Part shown: in pieces, positions 32,656 to 40,974 of the stretch
How positions within the stretch are numbered: position 1 is the stretch's first letter
Layout: the number at the start of each line of letters is the position of its first letter
Assembly (NCBI RefSeq): GCF_014649395.1
Contig: NZ_BMSY01000001.1
Location: 186,001 to 250,000, forward strand
Source of the DNA: Streptomyces aureoverticillatus
GTDB taxonomy: Bacteria > Actinomycetota > Actinomycetes > Streptomycetales > Streptomycetaceae
DNA: 64,000 bases
Direction of reading: 5' to 3'
Notes under the pieces: model-generated
Told to the model about the DNA's origin: nothing
What the model saw: the letters and a program-made list of their open reading frames with translations, nothing else
Database searches by the model: none
Made by a program: the position numbers and the translations under genes

Positions 32656-35600
32656 GTGTCGCCACAGTCCCCCAGTAACTCGAGCACCACGACCGACCAA
32701 GAAGCGCAGGGCAAGAACCCTGCTGCCGCGTTCGGTCCCAATGAGTGGCTCGTCGACGAGATCTATCAGCAGTACCTCCAGGACCCGAATTCGGTCGACC
32801 GTGCCTGGTGGGACTTCTTCGCCGACTACAAGCCGGGAGTAGGCGCAGGCGTTGCCTCCGCCCCGGCCATGCCGGCGGGTGACGCGGCCGCGGGGGCCGC
32901 GTCCACCACGTCCCCCGCCCCGGCCGCCGCACAGCCCGCTCCGGCGAAGCCCGCGGCAGCCGCCGCGCCCGCCGCGCAGGCCCCGGCCCCCGCCGCCAAG
33001 CCCGCCACCGCGAAGCCCGCCGCCGCCAAGGCCGCGCCCGCGAAGGCGGAGCCCGCCAAGGCGTCCAAGGACGCCAAGGAGACCGCGGGTCCCGAGTACG
33101 TGCCGCTGCGCGGCCCGTCGGCGGCCGTGGCGAAGAACATGAACGCCTCCCTGGAGCTGCCCACGGCCACGTCCGTGCGCGCCGTCCCGGTGAAGCTGCT
33201 GTTCGACAACCGCATCGTCATCAACAACCACCTCAAGCGCGCCCGCGGCGGGAAGATCTCCTTCACGCACCTCATCGGGTACGCGATGGTGCAGGCCATC
33301 AAGGCCATGCCGTCGATGAACCACTCCTACGCGGAGAAGGACGGCAAGCCCACCCTCGTCAAGCCGGAGCACATCAACTTCGGCCTGGCCATCGACCTGG
33401 TGAAGCCCAACGGCGACCGCCAGCTCGTGGTGGCGGGCATCAAGAAGGCCGAGACGCTGAACTTCTTCGAGTTCTGGCAGGCCTACGAGGACATCGTCCG
33501 CCGTGCCCGTGACAACAAGCTCACGATGGACGACTTCACCGGCGTCACGGTCTCCCTGACCAACCCCGGCGGCCTCGGCACGGTCCACTCCGTCCCGCGC
33601 CTGATGCCCGGCCAGTCGGTCATCATGGGCGTCGGCTCGATGGACTACCCGGCGGAGTTCCAGGGCACCTCCCAGGACACCCTGAACAAGCTGGGCATCT
33701 CCAAGGTCATGACGCTGACCTCGACGTACGACCACCGCGTGATCCAGGGTGCGGCGTCCGGCGAGTTCCTGCGCATCGTCGCGAACCTCCTCCTCGGGGA
33801 GAACGGCTTCTTCGACGAGATCTTCGAGGCCCTGCGCATCCCCTACGAGCCGGTCCGCTGGCTCAAGGACATCGACGCCAGCCACGACGACGACGTCACC
33901 AAGGCCGCCCGCGTCTTCGAGCTGATCCACTCCTACCGCGTCCGCGGCCACGTCATGGCCGACACGGACCCGCTGGAGTACAAGCAGCGCAAGCACCCGG
34001 ACCTGGACATCACCGAGCACGGCCTGACGCTCTGGGACCTGGAGCGCGAGTTCGCCGTCGGCGGCTTCGCGGGCAAGTCGATGATGAAGCTGCGCGACGT
34101 CCTCGGCGTCCTGCGCGACTCGTACTGCCGCACCACCGGCGTCGAGTTCATGCACATCCAGGACCCGAAGCAGCGCAAGTGGCTGCAGGACCGCATCGAG
34201 CGCCAGCACGCCTCCAAGCCGGAGCGCGAGGAGCAGCTGCGCATCCTGCGCCGGCTGAACGCCGCCGAGGCCTTCGAGACCTTCCTGCAGACGAAGTACG
34301 TCGGCCAGAAGCGCTTCTCCCTGGAGGGCGGCGAGTCCGTCATCCCGCTGCTCGACGCGGTCATCGACAGCGCGGCCGAGTCCCGCCTGGACGAGGTCGT
34401 CATCGGCATGGCCCACCGCGGCCGCCTGAACGTCCTCGCGAACATCGTGGGCAAGTCGTACGCGCAGATCTTCCGCGAGTTCGAGGGCAACCTCGACCCG
34501 AAGTCGATGCACGGCTCCGGAGACGTCAAGTACCACCTGGGCGCCGAGGGCACCTTCACCGGCCTGGACGGCGAGCAGATCAAGGTCTCGCTCACCGCCA
34601 ACCCCTCGCACCTGGAGGCGGTGGACCCGGTCCTGGAGGGCGTCGTCCGCGCCAAGCAGGACATCATCAACAAGGGCGGCACGGACTTCACGGTCCTGCC
34701 GGTCGCCCTGCACGGTGACGCGGCCTTCGCGGGCCAGGGCGTGGTGGCCGAGACGCTCAACATGTCGCAGCTGCGCGGCTACCGCACGGGCGGCACGGTC
34801 CACATCGTCATCAACAACCAGGTCGGCTTCACGGCCGCTCCGGAGTCCTCGCGTTCGTCGATGTACTCCACGGACGTGGCCCGGATGATCGAGGCGCCGA
34901 TCTTCCACGTGAACGGCGACGACCCCGAGGCCGTCGTCCGCGTCGCGCGGCTCGCCTTCGAGTTCCGTCAGGCGTTCAACAAGGACGTCGTCATCGACCT
35001 GATCTGCTACCGCCGCCGCGGACACAACGAGTCCGACAACCCGGCGTTCACGCAGCCGCTGATGTACGACCTGATCGACAAGAAGCGCTCGGTCCGCAAG
35101 CTCTACACCGAGTCCCTGATCGGTCGCGGCGACATCACCCTGGAAGAGGCCGAGCAGGCCCTCCAGGACTACCAGGGCCAGCTCGAGAAGGTCTTCACGG
35201 AGGTCCGCGAGGCCACCTCCCAGCCCGCCCCGGCGGAGGTTCCCGAGCCGCAGGCCGAGTTCCCGGTGACCGTCAACACGGCGATCAGCCAGGAAGTCGT
35301 CAAGCGGATCGCCGAGTCCCAGGTCAACATCCCCGACCACGTCACCGTGCACCCGCGGCTGCTGCCGCAGCTGCAGCGCCGCGCGGCCATGGTCGAGGAC
35401 GGCACGATCGACTGGGGCATGGGCGAGACCCTCGCCATCGGCTCCCTCCTCCTGGAGGGCACCCCGGTGCGCCTGGCGGGCCAGGACTCCCGCCGCGGCA
35501 CGTTCGGCCAGCGCCACGCGGTCCTCATCGACCGCAACACGGGCGACGACTACACGCCGCTGCTGTACCTCTCCGAGGACCAGGCCCGCTTCAACGCCTA

Positions 35601-36456
35601 CGACTCGCTGCTCTCCGAGTACGCGGCCATGGGCTTCGAGTACGGCTACTCCCTGGCGCGTCCCGAGTCCCTCGTGATGTGGGAGGCGCAGTTCGGCGAC
35701 TTCGTCAACGGCGCGCAGACGGTCGTGGACGAGTTCATCTCGTCGGCCGAGCAGAAGTGGGGCCAGACGTCCGGCGTCACCCTGCTGCTGCCGCACGGCT
35801 ACGAGGGCCAGGGCCCCGACCACTCGTCGGCCCGCCCGGAGCGCTTCCTGCAGCTCTGCGCGCAGAACAACATGACGGTCGCGATGCCGACCCTCCCGTC
35901 GAACTACTTCCACCTCCTGCGGTGGCAGGTGCACAACCCGCACCACAAGCCGCTGGTGGTCTTCACGCCGAAGTGGATGCTGCGCCTGAAGGCGGCCGCC
36001 TCCAAGACGGAGGAGTTCACCTCGGGCGGCTTCCGTCCCGTCATCGGCGACGAGTCGGTGGACCCGAACGCGGTCCGCAAGGTCGTCTTCTGCGCCGGCA
36101 AGCTCTACTACGAGCTGGAGGCCGAGCGGCAGAAGCGCGGTGTCAAGGACACGGCGATCATCCGCATCGAGCGGCTGTACCCGCTGCCGGGTGCCGAGCT
36201 CCAGGCGGAGATCGCCAAGTTCCCGAACGCCGAGAAGTACCTGTGGGCCCAGGAGGAGCCGGCGAACCAGGGCGCGTGGCCCTTCATCGCCCTCAACCTG
36301 ATCGACCACCTGGACCTGGCGGTCGGCGCCGACATCCCGCACGGCGAGCGGCTGCGGCGCATCTCGCGCCCGCACGGCTCGTCCCCGGCGGTCGGCTCCA
36401 AGAAGCGCCACGAGCAGGAGCAGGAGCAGCTGCTGCGCGAGGTCTTCGAGGCCTAG
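32656..36456 (+). CDS. kgd: Multifunctional 2-oxoglutarate dehydrogenase E1/E2 (OdhA/Kgd)
   Basis: A 1266-residue protein from the GTG at 32656 (SPQSPSNSS). Order: short N-terminal helix with [16 protein letters not shown], a Pro/Ala/Lys-rich linker (about 65-140), an E2 acyltransferase core ending [14 protein letters not shown] with the catalytic His, then the thiamine-diphosphate E1 with [17 protein letters not shown], the cofactor loop [12 protein letters not shown] and [15 protein letters not shown]. The actinobacterial E1/E2 fusion oxidises or decarboxylates 2-oxoglutarate in the TCA cycle with a separate lipoyl E2 and E3. Activity is usually held back by unphosphorylated GarA/OdhI. An in-frame GTG at 32629 is possible. 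Termination at the hairpin 36489-36535. Confidence 0.96.
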   Translation: MSPQSPSNSSTTTDQEAQGKNPAAAFGPNEWLVDEIYQQYLQDPNSVDRAWWDFFADYKPGVGAGVASAPAMPAGDAAAGAASTTSPAPAAAQPAPAKPAAAAAPAAQAPAPAAKPATAKPAAAKAAPAKAEPAKASKDAKETAGPEYVPLRGPSAAVAKNMNASLELPTATSVRAVPVKLLFDNRIVINNHLKRARGGKISFTHLIGYAMVQAIKAMPSMNHSYAEKDGKPTLVKPEHINFGLAIDLVKPNGDRQLVVAGIKKAETLNFFEFWQAYEDIVRRARDNKLTMDDFTGVTVSLTNPGGLGTVHSVPRLMPGQSVIMGVGSMDYPAEFQGTSQDTLNKLGISKVMTLTSTYDHRVIQGAASGEFLRIVANLLLGENGFFDEIFEALRIPYEPVRWLKDIDASHDDDVTKAARVFELIHSYRVRGHVMADTDPLEYKQRKHPDLDITEHGLTLWDLEREFAVGGFAGKSMMKLRDVLGVLRDSYCRTTGVEFMHIQDPKQRKWLQDRIERQHASKPEREEQLRILRRLNAAEAFETFLQTKYVGQKRFSLEGGESVIPLLDAVIDSAAESRLDEVVIGMAHRGRLNVLANIVGKSYAQIFREFEGNLDPKSMHGSGDVKYHLGAEGTFTGLDGEQIKVSLTANPSHLEAVDPVLEGVVRAKQDIINKGGTDFTVLPVALHGDAAFAGQGVVAETLNMSQLRGYRTGGTVHIVINNQVGFTAAPESSRSSMYSTDVARMIEAPIFHVNGDDPEAVVRVARLAFEFRQAFNKDVVIDLICYRRRGHNESDNPAFTQPLMYDLIDKKRSVRKLYTESLIGRGDITLEEAEQALQDYQGQLEKVFTEVREATSQPAPAEVPEPQAEFPVTVNTAISQEVVKRIAESQVNIPDHVTVHPRLLPQLQRRAAMVEDGTIDWGMGETLAIGSLLLEGTPVRLAGQDSRRGTFGQRHAVLIDRNTGDDYTPLLYLSEDQARFNAYDSLLSEYAAMGFEYGYSLARPESLVMWEAQFGDFVNGAQTVVDEFISSAEQKWGQTSGVTLLLPHGYEGQGPDHSSARPERFLQLCAQNNMTVAMPTLPSNYFHLLRWQVHNPHHKPLVVFTPKWMLRLKAAASKTEEFTSGGFRPVIGDESVDPNAVRKVVFCAGKLYYELEAERQKRGVKDTAIIRIERLYPLPGAELQAEIAKFPNAEKYLWAQEEPANQGAWPFIALNLIDHLDLAVGADIPHGERLRRISRPHGSSPAVGSKKRHEQEQEQLLREVFEA

Positions 36457-36488
36457 TCCGCGGCGGTTCACGCAGTTCGGTACGTCGG

Positions 36489-36535
36489 GTGGGCCCGGCC
36501 CCGAGTCCTGGTACGGGACCTGGGGCCGGGCCCAC
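36489..36535. terminator. Hairpin after 2-oxoglutarate dehydrogenase
   Basis: GTGGGCCCGGCCCC (36489-36502) pairs perfectly with GGGGCCGGGCCCAC (36522-36535), with an inner GTCC/GGAC stem. It lies 32 bases after the stop, with no U tract, as is usual in this genus. Confidence 0.65.
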
Positions 36536-36640
36536 CGGCGTACGGCCGCACCGGGCCGACCGGCGTACGCCCGTACGATGAAACGGAACGAAATCGACCC
36601 CGGCCGCAGGTCCGGGTCCCGCCCGCATCAGGAGCAAGAG

Positions 36641-36823
36641 TTGTACTTCACCGACCGTGGCATCGAGGAGCTGGAGAAGCGGCGCGGCGAGGAGGAGGTC
36701 ACCTTCGAGTGGCTCGCCGAGCAGCTCCGCACCTTCGTGGACCTCAACCCGGACTTCGAGGTCCCGGTCGAGCGCCTCGCCACGTGGCTGGCGAGGCTGG
36801 ACGATGAGGACGAGGACGAGTAA
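36641..36823 (+). CDS. Small conserved acidic protein (DUF6104-like)
   Basis: A 60-residue protein from the TTG at 36641, with AGGAG six bases before it. The sequence includes FTDRGIEELEKRRGEEEV, TFEWLAEQLRTFVDLNP, an ERLATWLARL helix and ends in an Asp/Glu run. I recognise it as a highly conserved small Streptomyces protein, which I believe is annotated DUF6104, with no known function. It is consistently found after the 2-oxoglutarate dehydrogenase gene as far as I recall. An in-frame ATG at 36578 would overlap the terminator region and is less likely. Confidence 0.7.
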   Translation: MYFTDRGIEELEKRRGEEEVTFEWLAEQLRTFVDLNPDFEVPVERLATWLARLDDEDEDE

Positions 36824-36844
36824 TCGGCTTCTCCGGGGATGTCG

Positions 36845-36893
36845 GTTCCCCCCGGGGCATGCCGGTTCCCCTGGGGCATGCCCCGGGGGGAAC
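36845..36893. terminator. Very stable 19-bp hairpin
   Basis: GTTCCCCCCGGGGCATGCC (36845-36863) and its perfect complement (36875-36893) enclose an 11-base loop. It lies 21 bases after the small acidic protein gene and 56 bases before the erm promoter, so it would insulate the erm leader from read-through. Confidence 0.75.
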
Positions 36894-36948
36894 TCCGGTT
36901 CCTGGGCTCGGGTGGGAGCCTGGACGCCCGGATGCCGGGATGCCCCAG

Positions 36949-36988
36949 AAAAATCACTTGCCACGGAGACCCGGCCGCCACGTACGCT
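36949..36988 (+). promoter_or_regulatory. Putative WblC(WhiB7)-type promoter of erm
   Basis: AAAAAT (36949-36954), three bases, TTGCCA (36958-36963), a 19-base spacer, TACGCT (36983-36988). An A-rich box 3 bp before a TTG-type -35 is the signature of promoters activated by the iron-sulfur regulator WhiB7/WblC with the housekeeping sigma factor. Transcription would start about 36995-36996, exactly at the leader ATG. Confidence 0.6.
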
Positions 36989-36995
36989 GCCTCGC

Positions 36996-37043
36996 ATGTG
37001 TGCCTTCGCAGCCGCCGCTGTCACGAGGATCCGCCGCGCCTAG
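36996..37043 (+). CDS. Putative erm leader peptide, 15 codons
   Basis: ATG at 36996 to TAG at 37041-37043 encodes MCAFAAAAVTRIRRA. It lies 105 bases before the erm start and would be translated from a leaderless message. Residues 11-13 are Arg-Ile-Arg, the +x+ pattern at which macrolide-bound ribosomes stall in several known Erm leader peptides. Its 3' end (CCGCCGC, 37031-37037) can pair with GCGGCGG (37043-37049), and the latter can instead pair with 37076-37084. Short length means the ORF alone could be chance. Position, motif and structure together make it convincing. Confidence 0.6.
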   Translation: MCAFAAAAVTRIRRA

Positions 37044-37128
37044 CGGCGGGCCGACCTCACTTCATTCGGGAACGCCCCGCCGCTTCAACGCGTAAGCGCC
37101 GAGCGGCACTTCGTGCTGCCCGGCTTAC
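37031..37128 (+). promoter_or_regulatory. erm attenuator-like leader with alternative hairpins
   Basis: Three possible stems: CCGCCGC (37031-37037) with GCGGCGG (37043-37049); AGCGGCGGG (37042-37050) with CCCGCCGCT (37076-37084); and a long imperfect stem-loop 37092-37128 bounded by GTAAGC and GCTTAC with a TTC loop. The first two exclude each other. The third ends 11 bases before the ribosome site GGAGA (37140-37144). This layout is typical of translational or transcriptional attenuation of erm genes. Confidence 0.55.
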
Positions 37129-37148
37129 CTCGAAGCCGCGGAGACCCT

Positions 37149-37934
37149 GTGCGCACGCAAGCCCCTGGCCGTCATGAGTTCGGCCAGAACTTCCTCACCG
37201 ACCGCAGCACCATCAGCACCTTCGTCGACCTCGTGGGCCGCACCCACGGCCCGATCGTCGAGATCGGCACCGGAGACGGCGCGCTCACCCTCCCCCTGGA
37301 GAAGCTCGGCCGACGCCTGACGGGCATCGAGATCGACCACCGCCGGGCCGAACGGCTGCGGCGGCGCACCAGCCCCTCGACAACGATCGTCACCGCCGAC
37401 TTCCTGCGGTTCCGGGCGCCCACCGCACCGCACGTCCTGGTCGGCAACCTGCCCTTCCACGAGACCACCCCGATGCTGCGCCGCATCCTGCGCTCACCGG
37501 CCTGGACCGATGCCGTCCTGCTCGTGCAGTGGGAGGTCGCGCGCCGCCGTGCCGGGGTCGGCGGGGCGACGCTGATGACGGCCCAGTGGTGGCCCTGGTA
37601 CGAGTTCGGCCTCGAAGGCCGCGTTCCCGCCGCGGCGTTCCGGCCACGCCCGAACGTCGACGGCGGCCTGCTGACGATCACCCGCCGGGAGCGGCCGCTG
37701 GTGGCGGGCGAGCGACGGGAGGAGTACCAGGAGTTCGTCCGCCGGGTGTTCACCGGCCGGGGCCGAGGGCTCCCCCAGATCGTCGCCGCGGCGGCCCCCG
37801 ACCTGCCCCGGCGCCGGATCCAGGAGTGGGCACGGCGGCGCGGGGACGGCGGCGCGCGGCTGCCCAAGGACCTCGGTGCCGGGGAGTGGGCGGAGCTGTT
37901 CGGGATGCGAGGGGAGCGGCGAGGGCGGAGGTAG
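37149..37934 (+). CDS. erm: Erm-family 23S rRNA (adenine-N6)-methyltransferase
   Basis: A 261-residue protein from the GTG at 37149 (ribosome site GGAGA). SAM-binding motifs of the KsgA/Erm family are in order: FGQNFLTD, VEIGTGDGALTLPL (motif I), GIEIDHRRAERL (motif II), TADFLRF (motif III) and VGNLPFHETTPML (motif IV, NLPF), followed by a helical Arg-rich C-terminal RNA-binding domain. The N-terminal RHEFGQNF and low similarity to KsgA spacing favour Erm over the 16S dimethylase. It would methylate A2058 of 23S rRNA and give MLS resistance. A single gene with its own regulated leader. Confidence 0.88.
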   Translation: MRTQAPGRHEFGQNFLTDRSTISTFVDLVGRTHGPIVEIGTGDGALTLPLEKLGRRLTGIEIDHRRAERLRRRTSPSTTIVTADFLRFRAPTAPHVLVGNLPFHETTPMLRRILRSPAWTDAVLLVQWEVARRRAGVGGATLMTAQWWPWYEFGLEGRVPAAAFRPRPNVDGGLLTITRRERPLVAGERREEYQEFVRRVFTGRGRGLPQIVAAAAPDLPRRRIQEWARRRGDGGARLPKDLGAGEWAELFGMRGERRGRR

Positions 37935-38004
37935 GCGGTGGGGGTGGCTCACGGGGCGCGGGGCCACCCTTGACGGGTGCGGGGCCCTCGGGGTGGGGCG
38001 CCGG

Positions 38005-38937
38005 TCAGGCGGTGAGTGCCGGCGCCAGCTCACGCCACTGCCGCATCGGCAGCTCGCCGGGGTCCGCCGTCAGCACCTGTACACAGACGTGGTCCGCTCC
38101 GGCCGCGAGGTGCTCCGCCACGCGCGCGTGGAGCACGTCGACGCCTCCGTAGGCGACGATCGCGTCCACGAGGCGGCTGCTGGGCGCCCCGGCCGTGTCC
38201 TCCTCGCCGAAGCCGAGCCGACGCAGGCTCGCGACCTGGTGCGGTGCCCGCAGGTACCCGGCGACATGCTCCGTGGCCACCTCACGTGCCCGCGCGCGGT
38301 CCCGGTCGAGTACGACGGCCTGCTCGACCCCCAGGAACGCGCCCGGCCCCAGAATGTCCCGCGCCCGCGCGGTGTGCTCCACCGGGACGAAGTAGGGATG
38401 CGCGCCCCAGGTGCGCTCGGCGGCGAGACCGAGCATCTTCGGCCCGAGGGCGGCGAGGACCCGGCGCGGCGCGGGGTCCGGCACCGGGCCGTGCGCGGGA
38501 GCCGCGTCCATGGCGTCCAGATAGCCCCGCATGGTCGCGACCGCCCGCCCACGCGCGGGCACCGGATAGCCGTCCACCTCCATGACGGTGTCGTCGACGC
38601 GGTGTCCGCCGAGCCCCAGGACGTAGCGCCCGGGGAACGCCTCGCCCAAGGTCCGCTCGGCGTTGGCCATGGCGAGCGGCTCGCGGTAGGCGATGTTGGC
38701 TATGCCGGACGCGACGACGAGCCGCCGCGTGGCGGACAGCAGCAGCCACGCCTGCCCGAACGTGTCCCGCCCGAACGCCTCTCCGTGCCAGATGGCCCCG
38801 TACCCCAACTCCTCGATCTCCGCGGCGGCTTCGCGCACCCGGCCCGCGGGCTGCCCCTCGAAGGCGAAGGTCCAGACCCCGGCTCGCCCGAGCCCACTGT
38901 CGCGCCCGAGCCCACCGGCTCGCTGAAGGTCGCTCAT
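38005..38937 (-). CDS. LLM-class F420-dependent oxidoreductase
   Basis: A 310-residue protein using the ATG at 38937 (GTG at 38946 is in frame). Features of luciferase-like monooxygenase-fold, F420-binding enzymes are seen: AAEIEELGYGAIWHGEAFG, ASGIANIAYREPLAMANAERTL (split normally), PGRYVLGLGGHR, RVLAALGPKMLGLAAERTWGAHPYF. It is predicted to carry out hydride transfer from reduced F420 (or FMN) in the cytoplasm, with unknown substrate. It diverges from a TetR gene across two identical inverted repeats, so the TetR protein very likely controls it. Confidence 0.88.
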   Translation of the reverse strand: MSDLQRAGGLGRDSGLGRAGVWTFAFEGQPAGRVREAAAEIEELGYGAIWHGEAFGRDTFGQAWLLLSATRRLVVASGIANIAYREPLAMANAERTLGEAFPGRYVLGLGGHRVDDTVMEVDGYPVPARGRAVATMRGYLDAMDAAPAHGPVPDPAPRRVLAALGPKMLGLAAERTWGAHPYFVPVEHTARARDILGPGAFLGVEQAVVLDRDRARAREVATEHVAGYLRAPHQVASLRRLGFGEEDTAGAPSSRLVDAIVAYGGVDVLHARVAEHLAAGADHVCVQVLTADPGELPMRQWRELAPALTA

Positions 38938-38959
38938 GCTCCCCACCCTTCATCGTTTT

Positions 38960-39010
38960 CCGGAGAACCTCTCCGGATACTTGCGGCGTACGATACGGAG
39001 AACTTCTCCG
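38960..39010. promoter_or_regulatory. Two TetR operators between divergent genes
   Basis: CCGGAGA-ACC-TCTCCGG (38960-38976) and CGGAGA-ACT-TCTCCG (38996-39010). Same core palindrome GGAGA-AC-N-TCTCC, with centres about 35 bp apart. Expected binding sites for the TetR protein, one near each promoter. Confidence 0.75.
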
Positions 39011-39085
39011 CACAGCCAGCCCGCCCCCGACCCGAACCGACCTCGCCCGGCCCCTCGGGAACCCCACGACTCCGGGAACGCAGAG

Positions 39086-39718
39086 ATGAACGACCCGCAA
39101 ACCGAGCCGCAGCCACAACCGAAGCCGCAAGGGCGGACAGCGGCCGTCGGCCGTCCCGCGCGGGCCGACGCCGTCCGGAACCGCGAACGCATCGTCGCCG
39201 CCGCCCGTGAAGCCTTCGCGGAGGCGGGCCCCGAGGCGTCGTTGAACGAGATCGCCCGCCGAGCGGGAGTGGGCCCGGGCACGCTCTACCGGAACTTCTC
39301 AGGCCGCCCGGAACTGCTCGCCGCCGTTCTGAAGGACCGCGTCGACACGCTGTGCGCCCGCGCGCGGGACCTGCTGTCGGCGGATTCGGCGGGCGACGGC
39401 CTGGCGGAGTGGCTGCGCGCCTTCCTCGACCACGCGCGCGTGAACCAGGGACTTGGGGGCGCGCTGATGCTGGAGCAGCTGGAGGCGACGGGAGCCCTCG
39501 GCACCGACTGCCACCAACGCATCCTCGACGCGGTGACAGCGCTGCTCGCCCGGGCCCAGGACGCCGGTGCCGCCCGCCGCGACCTCGCCCCCGCCGACCT
39601 GCTCCAACTGGTCGTCGGGATCGCCCTGTCCACGACGCACAAGCAGGCGTCACCGGACGACCCGGAGCAGGCGAAGCGGCTGCTCGGGCTGGTACTGGAC
39701 GCCACGAAGGCCCGCTGA
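39086..39718 (+). CDS. TetR-family transcriptional regulator
   Basis: A 210-residue protein from the ATG at 39086. A Gln/Pro-rich 22-residue start is followed by the HTH: RNRERIVAAAREAFAEAG, SLNEIARRAGVGPGTLYRNF. The C-terminal ligand domain has the pattern of the SACE_7040/PF21597-like group (LAEWLRAFLDHARVNQGLGGALM). The open frame continues upstream to 38936 but crosses both operators, so the ATG is preferred. It should repress itself and the divergent F420-type oxidoreductase. Confidence 0.9.
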   Translation: MNDPQTEPQPQPKPQGRTAAVGRPARADAVRNRERIVAAAREAFAEAGPEASLNEIARRAGVGPGTLYRNFSGRPELLAAVLKDRVDTLCARARDLLSADSAGDGLAEWLRAFLDHARVNQGLGGALMLEQLEATGALGTDCHQRILDAVTALLARAQDAGAARRDLAPADLLQLVVGIALSTTHKQASPDDPEQAKRLLGLVLDATKAR

Positions 39719-39799
39719 GCCCTTCAGTCGCGGGCGGGTCGGCCACCCTGCGCGACGGAGCGGCTCACGTGCGGCCGACCGTCTTCCCCGTTCCGTTCA

Positions 39800-39883
39800 G
39801 CCGACCGCCCCTCCCGCGCGACCGAGCGTCCGTCCCGCGCGGCCGACCGGCCCTCCCGCGCGGCCTGACGTCCACTCCGCGCG
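39800..39883. repeat. 21-bp tandem repeat, four copies
   Basis: Units at 39800-39820, 39821-39841, 39842-39862 and 39863-39883 share the pattern GCCGACC.....CTCCCGCGCG. The region lies between the TetR stop and the minus-strand membrane protein stop. On the minus strand it would encode heptads of REGRSAA type in a 70-codon frame that I do not accept as a gene. Confidence 0.75.
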
Positions 39884-39925
39884 GCAGGCCGGGCGCGCAT
39901 CCCGGTCTCACGCCTCGCCGCGCGC

Positions 39926-40762
39926 TCACACCTCACCCCTCGCCCTTCCGCGCTCGCGCGTCAGCCCCAGCGCCCCGTGCACCACCAGTACGGCTCCCGC
40001 CACCGCCCAGCCGCGACCGCGTCGGCGCAGGGACCAGAACAGGAGCGGGATCCCGGCCGCGAGCTGAGCGCCGGACAGGGCCCGGGCCAGGGGGCCGTGC
40101 TCCACGGCGTCGAGCTCGGCACGGACCGCGTCCCGCCAGCCGGGCCACTCGACCTGGCGCACGCCGTCCCACACGTGGGCCGCCTCCCGCAGCCGGTCGG
40201 CCGGTTCGCCGGGCCGCAGGCCGGGAGGCAGGTCGACGCCCGCCCGGGTGAGCACCGCGAGGAGCCCCCGCATACGGGCCCGCGCGTCGGCTCCCGGGTC
40301 GGGCCGGGTCAGCGCGTCCAGGGCCTGCATGTCGAACACCGGGTCCAGGCCGAGGCGGGCGGCGAACGTCCGCATCGCCTCGTCCTCGCCGACCGGGGTT
40401 CCGTTCGCCAGCCACACGTACCCGACCGTCCGCCGGAAGCCCGCCGCGAGCGTGTAGCCGCAGCGGTCGGCGTCCCACCACAGCGCGAGCACGGGCCACG
40501 ACGAGCCGACGGCGAGGGCGGTGGCCCAGCCGTTGAGCACGCGGTCGACCGGCTCGCCGCCGTGCAGCCAGGGCTTGCCCTCGGGCACGAGCACGCTCCA
40601 CTCGTCACCCGCGGGCGCGAGCAGCATCCGCTCGCGCAGGAGTTGCGCGACCGTCTCGACGGAGTCCGCCCCGGCCCGGCAGAGCAGCAGCGCGCCAACG
40701 GGAGGTCCGGCCGGGTCGGCGGGTTCGGAGGGCCGGGAAGGAGGCCACGGCTCGGATGACAT
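39926..40762 (-). CDS. Conserved hypothetical protein with C-terminal membrane segment
   Basis: A 278-residue protein from the ATG at 40762. The N-terminal part has ALLLCRAGADSVETVAQLLRERMLL, an EWSVLVPEGKPW segment and a W-rich middle (VLALWWDADRCGYTLAAGFRR). The last 40 residues contain one or two hydrophobic helices (AAGIPLLFWSL and GWAVAGAVLVVHGALGL). I recognise no named domain. A conserved Streptomyces membrane-associated protein is the best description. Confidence 0.6.
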   Translation of the reverse strand: MSSEPWPPSRPSEPADPAGPPVGALLLCRAGADSVETVAQLLRERMLLAPAGDEWSVLVPEGKPWLHGGEPVDRVLNGWATALAVGSSWPVLALWWDADRCGYTLAAGFRRTVGYVWLANGTPVGEDEAMRTFAARLGLDPVFDMQALDALTRPDPGADARARMRGLLAVLTRAGVDLPPGLRPGEPADRLREAAHVWDGVRQVEWPGWRDAVRAELDAVEHGPLARALSGAQLAAGIPLLFWSLRRRGRGWAVAGAVLVVHGALGLTRERGRARGEV

Positions 40763-40904
40763 GGCTCCCACGCTAGGACAATTCATGCCCTTTGGCTCAG
40801 AAGTGGCCAAGAAGCGACCGCGGACGGCCGCGGGTGACCGCAGGTGACTTGGGTCGGATGCGAGCGAACGCGGAGAAGAGATAGGTCTTGACTTTCCGTA
40901 TCCG

Positions 40905-40943
40905 CGATATATCGTGTATAGCGCAGACGCGATATGGCGCGTC
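40905..40943. promoter_or_regulatory. Inverted repeats upstream of DUF4097/PadR operon
   Basis: CGATATATCG (40905-40914) is a perfect palindrome. GACGCG-ATATGG-CGCGTC (40926-40943) is a second one with a shared GCGATAT core. TTGACT (40888-40893) is the likely -35. PadR proteins commonly bind such AT-centred palindromes and repress their own operon. Confidence 0.55.
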
Positions 40944-40974
40944 GTGTCCGCCCCGCTCAAGGAGGTCCGCCACC

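Noticed and set aside
32551..36471. A 1306-codon open frame on the minus strand covering the whole 2-oxoglutarate dehydrogenase gene
   Set aside because: It mirrors the codon structure of the real gene, has an Arg/Val/Leu/Asp-rich composition, no domain and no ribosome site. Long antisense frames are expected at this GC content.
39724..39936. A 70-codon minus-strand frame with REGRSAA-type heptads, overlapping the stop of the membrane protein gene
   Set aside because: The heptads come from the 21-bp DNA repeat. There is no ribosome site beyond the overlap and no recognisable protein.
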